Below are positions 1-5,463 of a stretch of 6,191 nucleotides of DNA, piece after piece. Every line of letters starts with the position of its first letter. Position 1 is the first letter of the stretch. Source of the stretch: Luminiphilus sp. Its GTDB lineage: Bacteria; Pseudomonadota; Gammaproteobacteria; Pseudomonadales; Halieaceae. The stretch is taken from assembly GCA_029251065.1 (NCBI GenBank), contig JAQXEB010000228.1:1-6191 (forward strand), given 5' to 3'. The notes under the pieces are model-generated. The model searched no databases. It saw only the letters and a program-made list of their open reading frames with translations, and was not told where the DNA came from. The position numbers and the translations under genes are program-made.

Positions 1-819
1 ATGGGGATTATAGAAACCTCATCGGGTGAGTTTGACGCGATCAAGGGTGAGGTAGCTAAGATGCATGAACTCACCGACAAGCCCTTCGGAATGAACGTGG
101 CGTTGGCTTTTGTTAAGGGAGCCGGCGTTATCGATTTTGTGATTGAGCAGGGTCTCAAGTTCGTCACCACGTCTTCGGGCAGTCCTGACCTTTGCACCAA
201 AGACTTTCAGGCGGCCGGGATTAAAGTGTTTCACGTGGTGCCGACACTCGACATGGCACTCAAGGCGCTTGATGCGGGTGTTGACGGCTTGGTTGTTGAA
301 GGGGGCGAAGGGGGCGGGTTTAAAAACCCTCGTCCTGTATCAACGATGGTTTTACTGCCCCTTATTCGTGACCGAACCGAGGTGCCTATTATTGCCGCTG
401 GCGGTATTTGTGATGGTGCAACCATGGCGGCGGCCTTTGCGCTGGGTGCGGAGGGCGTACAGCTGGGGACAGCGATGCTGAGCTGCGCTGATTCGCCAGT
501 ACATCAGAACTGGAAGCAAGCCATTTATGAAGGGAAGGAGACCGATACCGTATTTTTAAATCAGCAGGGTCGCCCGGCGCTTCGAGCGATGCGTACCGAG
601 CGAACTGGGGAGCTTGAGCTGCTGGGGCAATTTCAGCCGTTTGAGCATATGGCCAATATCTTGGACTTGTATTTTGGTGGTGACTTAGAGGCCGCTATAC
701 CACTGACGGGGCAGGTGATGGGTCGTATTCATGAGTCACGAAGTGCTGCGGAAGTGGTGACCTCAACAATGGAAGGGTTCCACGCCTGCTTGGCGGGCCT
801 TAAAGCGTCCTATAGTTAG
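1..819 (+). CDS. NAD(P)H-dependent flavin oxidoreductase, nitronate monooxygenase/FabK superfamily (5' end cut by window)
   Basis: This is an FMN-dependent TIM-barrel oxidoreductase of the 2-nitropropane dioxygenase/nitronate monooxygenase/FabK superfamily, expected to be a soluble cytoplasmic flavoprotein. The 272 visible residues include the barrel motif VPIIAAGGI (128-136) and the FMN-phosphate motif GVQLGTAML (152-160), followed by the usual C-terminal GRPALRA segment (190-196). Family members normally begin about 40-50 residues earlier, with a P-I-I-x-G-x-M flavin motif. The visible start GIIETSSGEF matches the interior of that N-terminal region (usually preceded by A-G-G), so the ATG at position 1 is most likely an internal Met and the gene begins outside the window. 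The canonical active-site motif E-x-G-G-H-x-G is here E-G-G-G-F-K-N (103-109), with Phe107 in place of the catalytic His. Classical nitronate oxidation is therefore doubtful; the substrate is unknown. The gene ends with TAG just before a strong hairpin terminator. The family is secure, the function is not. Confidence 0.88.
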   Translation: MGIIETSSGEFDAIKGEVAKMHELTDKPFGMNVALAFVKGAGVIDFVIEQGLKFVTTSSGSPDLCTKDFQAAGIKVFHVVPTLDMALKALDAGVDGLVVEGGEGGGFKNPRPVSTMVLLPLIRDRTEVPIIAAGGICDGATMAAAFALGAEGVQLGTAMLSCADSPVHQNWKQAIYEGKETDTVFLNQQGRPALRAMRTERTGELELLGQFQPFEHMANILDLYFGGDLEAAIPLTGQVMGRIHESRSAAEVVTSTMEGFHACLAGLKASYS

Positions 820-838
820 CGAGTGGGTCCGGGTAATG

Positions 839-865
839 AAAAAGCCGGCGAATGCCGGCTTTTTT
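839..865. terminator. Bidirectional rho-independent terminator between convergent genes
   Basis: A perfect inverted repeat AAAAAGCCGGC (839-849) and GCCGGCTTTTT (854-864) is separated by the loop GAAT (850-853). The GC core is six base pairs, and the A and T flanks give a U-run on both strands (six T on the plus strand, 860-865; five on the minus strand). It lies 19 bases after the stop of the plus-strand flavin oxidoreductase and 19 bases past the stop of the minus-strand DUF1295 gene, so it can end transcription from both sides. Confidence 0.93.
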
Positions 866-883
866 GTGGCTCTCCCAACGACT

Positions 884-1744
884 TTAAAATAGCCGAGGGA
901 TCAGTACCGGCGTATTTTTAAGATGGGCCTGATAGTTGGGGTCATCACCCCAGCGAGCTGCCGCTGTTTTGCGCAAAAGCGGTACGCCACTGATCCGTGT
1001 TAGCAGCAGAGCAACAAATATTGGCGAGATTAAGAAGATCAGGGCACTGCCCGACAGCGAGGGTAACGCCATGACGGCAACGCCGGCCCAAAGTACGATT
1101 TCACCAAAGTAATTCGGGTGCTGTGATCGAGCCCAAATACCTGTATTGATGAACTTGCCCTCATTTTCGGGATTCGCTTTGAACGCACTCTTCTGGCGAT
1201 CTGCCACCACTTCAATGGCGAAACCACACACCCAGAGGAGGGCCCCTACAAAAAATAAGGGCTCCAGCGCATTAGAATTTGGCGTCATAATAGCCCCAAG
1301 CGCAGCGCCTGCGGTGATAAATACCCAGGTGCCTTGAAGCGTCCAAGTGAGTAAGAAGCGCGGTGTCGACAGTTTGATTTTTCTGAAGCGCTGATCTTCG
1401 CCCGCCTTTTTTATGCGCATAAACAGGAACGGTCCAAGCCGCACTGCCCAGATCACGACCGCGCCCGCAATGAGTTGCTGGCGCAGCCCAAAGTCTACAG
1501 CCTGTTGAATCGCGAAAATCGTGACGGTGACATACGTTAGACTGCCAACAAGGTCAAAGTAGTGCTCGGTTTCGAACAAGCGCGCATGGGTCAGACCGAC
1601 CCATTGGACCGCAAATACCCCCAGCGCCATGGCCGCCATGAGGGGTAAGCCATAAAGTGTGGCTCCAGTTTGATCACCTAACCAAGCGACTACCAATACG
1701 GTCAGTGTCACAGCGGCTGAAATAGCGACAAGTTTAGCTCCCAT
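884..1744 (-). CDS. DUF1295 integral membrane protein, steroid 5-alpha-reductase/ICMT-like fold
   Basis: This polytopic inner-membrane protein of 286 residues belongs to the DUF1295 family, related to steroid 5-alpha-reductase C-terminal domains and isoprenylcysteine methyltransferase-like proteins. Hydrophobic stretches are visible at about 2-21, 32-52, 64-82, 90-108, 132-153, 160-180, 214-230 and 232-250, suggesting seven or eight membrane segments. Diagnostic motifs are DQRF (117-120), the EVVADRQKSAF segment (178-188) and TGIWARSQHPNYFGE (201-215), where the S-x-H-P-N-Y-x-G-E core is the conserved cofactor-binding signature of the superfamily. The C-terminus has the usual W-G-D-D-P-x-Y tail (265-271). 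The length is normal for the family. The ATG is preceded by a GAGAGAG-type ribosome site (about 1750-1756). It is the last gene of the minus-strand run, 27 bases after the pyrD-pyrK stop. The reaction is not known; reduction or modification of a lipid or sterol-like substrate is only a family-level guess. Confidence 0.9.
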   Translation of the reverse strand: MGAKLVAISAAVTLTVLVVAWLGDQTGATLYGLPLMAAMALGVFAVQWVGLTHARLFETEHYFDLVGSLTYVTVTIFAIQQAVDFGLRQQLIAGAVVIWAVRLGPFLFMRIKKAGEDQRFRKIKLSTPRFLLTWTLQGTWVFITAGAALGAIMTPNSNALEPLFFVGALLWVCGFAIEVVADRQKSAFKANPENEGKFINTGIWARSQHPNYFGEIVLWAGVAVMALPSLSGSALIFLISPIFVALLLTRISGVPLLRKTAAARWGDDPNYQAHLKNTPVLIPRLF

Positions 1745-1771
1745 TGTTCTCTCTCTTATTCGTGTGTGAGT

Positions 1772-3403
1772 TTATTGGGTATTTATAAAGGGTCCGTCGA
1801 CACAGATTCGTCGTCCATCGGGTGAGGCGCAGGCGCCACAAATACCCACACCGCACTTTGTGGTGTAGTCGATAGCACTGAACATTTTGGCCGGCTCAAC
1901 AAAGTCTCGCTGCACCGCCTCGGCCGCGTGGATCATGGGTTCAGGTCCGCAGTTATAGAACTCTGTTCGAGCCAGTGTCTCAGCGTCGAGGGTTTCAAGA
2001 TACGATCGCAGCGCGTCTGTGACCCGACCGTTAAACCCAGCACTGCCGTCATCAGTTGCGATGTGCACATCGGCAATCGCGCGGCACTCGTCGATAAAGT
2101 AGAGGCGATCTGCACTGCGTGCACCTGCAAAAATTTGTGCGGGCTTCTCTTGCGAACCAAAGTCACGGGCGAGTTGGTAGACCGCGGCGAGTCCCGTTCC
2201 GCCCGCCACGCAGACCACGTGGGCGTCATCGTTTGGAAGCACGGGGGCGCCGTGTGGCCCGCGAATATAGACGTCGTCTCCAGGCTCAAGCGCGTAACAC
2301 GCGTGAGTGAACTGCCCAACATCAATGACAGCGAGTCGAAGTGGGGCATCGGTGAGGCAGGAAAACGGCTTCTCACCCACACCCGGAATCCAAACAAACA
2401 CGTACTCGCCCGGCTGAATATTGATGTTGCCATTGAGAGTGACAACCGTGATGTCATCGCAAACAGGCTCATTAGTCACAACTTTGAACGCGCTAAAGTC
2501 CATGTCTAGGTCGAGGTTTAGCTCGGCCTTTGCTTTATTACCGCCTGTCTCAAGATCTCTTTGGAGCTGGCGGAAGAAGCCGTTCATACCTTGTGTGTCC
2601 ATGCCGCTCAGCGCCGATCCAACGCCGACAATTGATGCGCCGGCATTCATCGCCGCGCGACAATCGTCGGCGGTAGACAAACCGCCACAGCCAATAATAG
2701 GTTTGTCCGTGATCGTTTTGAGAGCACGAATGCACTTGAGTGCCGTCGGTAGGACACCACCACCGGACATCCCGCCCATTCCATTGCTTAGAACCGGGTG
2801 GCCGTGACTCTCGGTGTAGCCGGGCCCCACGGTATTAATAGCACATAGGCCATCGGCACCGGCCTGGAGCGCGGCGCGCCCTATGTCCTCGATACGGTCG
2901 ACGTTGGGTGTTAGTTTTGGAATGACAGGGACGTCCACAGCCGCTTTGACGGCGCTCACAATCGCCGCGACCATTTCAGGATCTTGCCCCATCGCCATGC
3001 CATAGCCTTGGGCGTGAGGGCAGGACAGGTTGAGTTCCAATCCGTCGGCCACAGGCGCCAGAATTTTTGCTACGGACACAAACTCCTCGATGCTGCCGCC
3101 AAAAATAGAGACGAGTAAGAATCGGTCTTCTGGAATGGACAGTGATTCGAAACCTTTGCGAGCCTCTTCAGCGCCTGGGTTGGTCAGTCCGACTGCATTA
3201 ACAAAGCAGCCTGGAGCGTACTGGCTATAGACTGGCTCGCGATTACCTGTTCGCGGCACGGGGCCAACACTTTTTGTTGTAATCACGCCAACTTCTGGGA
3301 GCTCATCCATTATTCGTTGAATGATGCTGGGCGCCGTCGACACGATTCCAGACGGAATAGTAAAAGGACCGCTGACTGTTTTCCCAAGAAACGCTGTTTT
3401 CAC
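1772..3403 (-). CDS. pyrD-pyrK: Fused dihydroorotate dehydrogenase class 1B catalytic domain (PyrD) plus electron-transfer domain (PyrK)
   Basis: This single chain of 543 residues (numbered from GTG at 3403) joins two proteins that form the NAD-dependent class 1B dihydroorotate dehydrogenase of pyrimidine synthesis. Residues 1 to about 295 are an FMN TIM barrel: TTKS (42-45, Lys44), NAVGLTNPG (69-77), NLSCPH (125-130) with catalytic Cys128, PKLTPN (162-167), AINT (188-191) and GCGG (238-241). Residues from about 303 are ferredoxin-reductase-like: an FAD site around KPFS (345-348), the nucleotide motif GGTG (401-404), CGPEPM (485-490), and a C-terminal [2Fe-2S] cluster, Cys517-x4-Cys522-x2-Cys525-x8-Cys534, ending in DGPF. 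All cofactor motifs seem intact. The usual Asn after SCP is His130, as I recall from archaeal enzymes. A longer frame runs upstream to TTG at 3430, but GTG 3403 has GGAGAG four bases before it and gives the family-like N-terminus KTAFLGKTV. No pyrimidine genes are adjacent. Activity on another dihydropyrimidine is a possible alternative. Confidence 0.88.
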   Translation of the reverse strand: MKTAFLGKTVSGPFTIPSGIVSTAPSIIQRIMDELPEVGVITTKSVGPVPRTGNREPVYSQYAPGCFVNAVGLTNPGAEEARKGFESLSIPEDRFLLVSIFGGSIEEFVSVAKILAPVADGLELNLSCPHAQGYGMAMGQDPEMVAAIVSAVKAAVDVPVIPKLTPNVDRIEDIGRAALQAGADGLCAINTVGPGYTESHGHPVLSNGMGGMSGGGVLPTALKCIRALKTITDKPIIGCGGLSTADDCRAAMNAGASIVGVGSALSGMDTQGMNGFFRQLQRDLETGGNKAKAELNLDLDMDFSAFKVVTNEPVCDDITVVTLNGNINIQPGEYVFVWIPGVGEKPFSCLTDAPLRLAVIDVGQFTHACYALEPGDDVYIRGPHGAPVLPNDDAHVVCVAGGTGLAAVYQLARDFGSQEKPAQIFAGARSADRLYFIDECRAIADVHIATDDGSAGFNGRVTDALRSYLETLDAETLARTEFYNCGPEPMIHAAEAVQRDFVEPAKMFSAIDYTTKCGVGICGACASPDGRRICVDGPFINTQ

Positions 3404-3407
3404 CCGA

Positions 3408-3413
3408 CTCTCC
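3408..3413 (-). promoter_or_regulatory. Ribosome binding site deciding the pyrD-pyrK start
   Basis: GGAGAG on the minus strand lies four bases upstream of the GTG at 3403-3401. The upstream in-frame TTG at 3430-3428 has no comparable purine-rich site and overlaps the putative -10 hexamer. This favours the GTG start. Confidence 0.65.
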
Positions 3414-3429
3414 AAATTTTCCACGCACA

Positions 3430-3458
3430 ATTATAAAGGCCCCCGCGCGGTTGAGCCA
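3430..3458 (-). promoter_or_regulatory. Putative sigma-70 promoter for pyrD-pyrK, inside the gene run
   Basis: A perfect TATAAT is present on the minus strand (3435 to 3430), in the 80-base gap between the selO stop and the GTG start of pyrD-pyrK. At a 17-base spacing the -35 position reads TGGCTC (3458-3453), a poor match, so activity may be weak or need an activator. Transcription would start near 3420-3424, leaving a leader of roughly 20 bases with the GGAGAG site. This is inferred from sequence match only. Confidence 0.4.
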
Positions 3459-3483
3459 CGAAAACTCTACAGGGCTCGCGTTA

Positions 3484-4974
3484 TTAAGTGCCGCAGAACG
3501 TCTGGTGAACGCGCTCTGAAGGTTCGGGTGTGGCCGCCCAATTTCTGTCGTGGTCCTGCCATTCGTAAGGATCCTTCCATCGCTCAAAGGCCGACTGCAA
3601 ATAGCCGTAGTCGCCAGTTTCGGCGCGTGCAATCGCTTCGGCAACCTGGTGGTTGCGTGGAATGACTACAGGGTTTGCATGCTGCATCTTGTCTGCCGTT
3701 TCGGAGTTTTCTACGCTATTGTCAGCGCGTCGCAACTGCCAGTCTTTGACCCATGTGCGCAGTCCTTCACTGGGCGTGAATAACTCACCAATGGGCGTAT
3801 GCCCGCCGTCCTGAAGCGCCTCATGAACAAGCCAGCGATAGGCCAGGGTATGGTCCAGCGCGTCGCGTTCCAACACGGTTAAAAACTGATCGTGCAACTC
3901 AGTGTCATCAGGACGAAACGCGTCGAGTCCCAGTTTAACGGCGATCTGAGATTTATAGGCGGTTGTGTACCAGCTTGGGAATTCGTCAATAACCGTCTGC
4001 GCGTAGGCCACCGCGGCGTCTTCTTTTGTATTAAGCACTTTGAGGAGGCACGATGCGAGGACGCTCGTATTCCAGTGCGCAATGCCGGGCTGATTGGAGA
4101 GTCGGTAACGCCCTTGAGTGTCTATGGCACTGAACTTGGCATCGGCCTTGAAGGTGTCAATAAACGCGCAGGGTCCATAGTCAATCGTTTCGCCGGAGAG
4201 CAACATGTTGTCCGTGTTCATTACGCCATGAACGAAGCCGAGACTCTGCCACTGCGCGATCAGTGTGGCGATTCGTTTAACCGTTTCTTCGAGTAAAACT
4301 TCAGCTTTAGCTTCCACACTCTGCGCGTTCTTAGCCAAGACACTGTCAGCGAAATGACGATCCGCTGCGTAGCTCACAAGTTCAGCCAAGCCCTCTCCGT
4401 CCTTCGTCATCGCAAAATATTGAATACTGCCGAATCGCAGGTGACTTTTGGCCACGCGGACCAGGACGGCACCTGGCTCTTGGTAGGACCGGTACACGGG
4501 ATCGCCTGTGGCGATTGCGGCCAGTGCGCGCGTCGTCGGGACCCCTAGATGATGCATCGCCTCGGAGACAAGGTATTCGCGCACCACGGGACCCACAGGA
4601 GACTTGCCGTCACCACCGCGTGAGTAGGGTGTTTGTCCGGCGCCCTTGAGCTGAATATCGACACGCTCCGCCTCACTGACCGACCATTCACCCAGTAAAA
4701 TCGCTCTGCCGTCACCCAGTTGCGGGTTGTACTGCCCAAACTGATGTCCCGCGTAGACCGAAGCAGAGGGTCTTGCCCCGCTGAGTTCACCTTGTCCGGC
4801 AAACGCGCTGAGTGCGACTTGAGTTTGCCGCCACGGTGTAGGCCACTTGATCGCGGATGCGAGTGCCTCGTTCCACGCCATCCACTCGGGCGCGCTTGCA
4901 GGCTCAGGGCTTGCACTATTGGTGTAGGCGTTTCCGAGTTCTTGGTAGGAGTGTAGCCAGTGCGGTGTCTGCAT
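3484..4974 (-). CDS. selO: Protein adenylyltransferase SelO (YdiU family)
   Basis: SelO is a pseudokinase-fold enzyme that transfers AMP from ATP onto Ser, Thr or Tyr of target proteins, and is linked to oxidative-stress responses. The 496-residue length matches the family (E. coli about 478). Visible signatures are the glycine-rich YAGHQFGQYNPQLGDGRA (74-91), LKGAGQTPYSR (109-119) with the nucleotide-site Lys110, SEAMHHLGVPTTRAL (137-151), HGVMNTDNM (249-257) with a conserved Asn/Asp pair, and the metal-binding DYGP (265-268) that replaces the kinase DFG. The chain ends in TFCGT, with Cys494 where animal SelO carries selenocysteine. The internal Cys that I recall pairing with this residue in E. 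coli is Phe281 here; Cys269, right after DYGP, is a nearby alternative partner. The start ATG lies two bases after the preceding gene's stop and has AAGG (4980-4983) five bases upstream, so translation is probably coupled. Two in-frame TAA codons end the gene. The targets are unknown. Confidence 0.96.
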   Translation of the reverse strand: MQTPHWLHSYQELGNAYTNSASPEPASAPEWMAWNEALASAIKWPTPWRQTQVALSAFAGQGELSGARPSASVYAGHQFGQYNPQLGDGRAILLGEWSVSEAERVDIQLKGAGQTPYSRGGDGKSPVGPVVREYLVSEAMHHLGVPTTRALAAIATGDPVYRSYQEPGAVLVRVAKSHLRFGSIQYFAMTKDGEGLAELVSYAADRHFADSVLAKNAQSVEAKAEVLLEETVKRIATLIAQWQSLGFVHGVMNTDNMLLSGETIDYGPCAFIDTFKADAKFSAIDTQGRYRLSNQPGIAHWNTSVLASCLLKVLNTKEDAAVAYAQTVIDEFPSWYTTAYKSQIAVKLGLDAFRPDDTELHDQFLTVLERDALDHTLAYRWLVHEALQDGGHTPIGELFTPSEGLRTWVKDWQLRRADNSVENSETADKMQHANPVVIPRNHQVAEAIARAETGDYGYLQSAFERWKDPYEWQDHDRNWAATPEPSERVHQTFCGT

Positions 4975-4976
4975 GA

Positions 4977-5438
4977 TTACCTTATTCGCTTAAGCAGCGA
5001 CTGTATTAGGTTCGTGGGATCGTCAAGATTAAGCGTATCGTTCAAGCGACCTCTAAAGCCTTGTTGCAAAATGGTCGACACATCGACTGCAGACCACAAT
5101 CGAGGGCTGCCGGCCTCCGTCATACGTGGACATCGGCCGGGCCACTCAATCTTAGCAAGGCAAGACAGTTCGAAGCGCAGGCCCTCGATAGTCAGCGTCT
5201 GCTCGGGCGCCTCATCGGTCTCAGGGAAGACGATCGAAACCCGCTCAAGGTCGATAAATGCATCGGGAAAAATCCCGAGTGAAGACTCCCCGTGCGACGC
5301 CGCCTCAAATCCTAAGTTGCTAAGCTGGGTCGTCAGGGTCTCAACCACTCTCTGGGAAGTCAGTTGAGCGCTGAACCCAATGAGGCCAGCGACGAGCACA
5401 GTCGCTACCAATCCAACGGCAATCATGAACGCGCGCAT
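4977..5438 (-). CDS. Small membrane-anchored protein resembling the AsmA-family N-terminus (hypothetical)
   Basis: I cannot assign this 153-residue protein firmly. Residues 4-24 form one hydrophobic helix after a short basic N-terminus, consistent with an inner-membrane anchor and a periplasmic remainder. The following part, with an amphipathic segment (26-42) and then SSLGIFPDAFIDLERVSI (52-69), resembles the start of AsmA-family proteins, where a membrane helix leads into a beta-rich lipid-handling domain with an L-x-x-F-P signature. AsmA proteins are usually several hundred residues long; this one stops soon after that region with a basic end (LLKRIR), so it may be a natural short form or a remnant. 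Two cysteines (93 and 103) flank a WPGR turn and could form a disulfide in the periplasm. ATG 5438 has a GGGGG tract about four bases upstream, and the gene begins 25 bases after the photolyase stop. Its TAA is two bases before the selO ATG. The coding call is good, the family is a guess. Confidence 0.72.
   Translation of the reverse strand: MRAFMIAVGLVATVLVAGLIGFSAQLTSQRVVETLTTQLSNLGFEAASHGESSLGIFPDAFIDLERVSIVFPETDEAPEQTLTIEGLRFELSCLAKIEWPGRCPRMTEAGSPRLWSAVDVSTILQQGFRGRLNDTLNLDDPTNLIQSLLKRIR
4980..4983 (-). promoter_or_regulatory. selO ribosome binding site overlapping the end of the upstream gene
   Basis: AAGG on the minus strand directly abuts the TAA stop of the AsmA-like gene and is five bases from the selO ATG. 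A ribosome ending the upstream gene would sit on this site, which suggests translational coupling. Confidence 0.6.
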
Positions 5439-5463
5439 TTGACCCCCGTACTCGCCTGTTAAT

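Noticed and set aside
1..3. ATG at position 1 as the true start of the flavin oxidoreductase
   Set aside because: The protein would lack the conserved N-terminal flavin motif and first barrel elements; the window edge most likely cuts the gene.
1782..1787. TATAAA near the 3' end of pyrD-pyrK as a promoter for the DUF1295 gene
   Set aside because: No reasonable -35 hexamer is found at 16-18 bases, and the 27-base gene spacing already fits co-transcription.
1928..2509. 193-residue open frame on the plus strand
   Set aside because: It lies wholly antisense to the PyrK domain, whose flavin, nucleotide and cluster motifs are intact on the minus strand. Its product shows no recognisable motif.
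3440..3458. GC-rich hairpin after selO as a terminator
   Set aside because: CCGCGCGG is self-complementary with no loop, and the downstream minus-strand bases are TTTATAATT, without a proper U-run. Better read as promoter surroundings.
3303..3644. 113-residue minus-strand frame bridging the selO and pyrD-pyrK ends
   Set aside because: It overlaps both well-supported genes in another frame and shows no family motif; the 80-base gap is better explained by a promoter and leader.
3321..3665. 114-residue plus-strand frame across the selO and pyrD-pyrK junction
   Set aside because: It is antisense to the conserved SelO C-terminus and PyrD N-terminus and shows no domain; it also has no clear ribosome site.
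4960..5367. 135-residue plus-strand frame opposite the AsmA-like gene
   Set aside because: The minus-strand frame has a membrane helix, a ribosome site and operon-like spacing; this one is arginine-, serine- and proline-rich shadow sequence.
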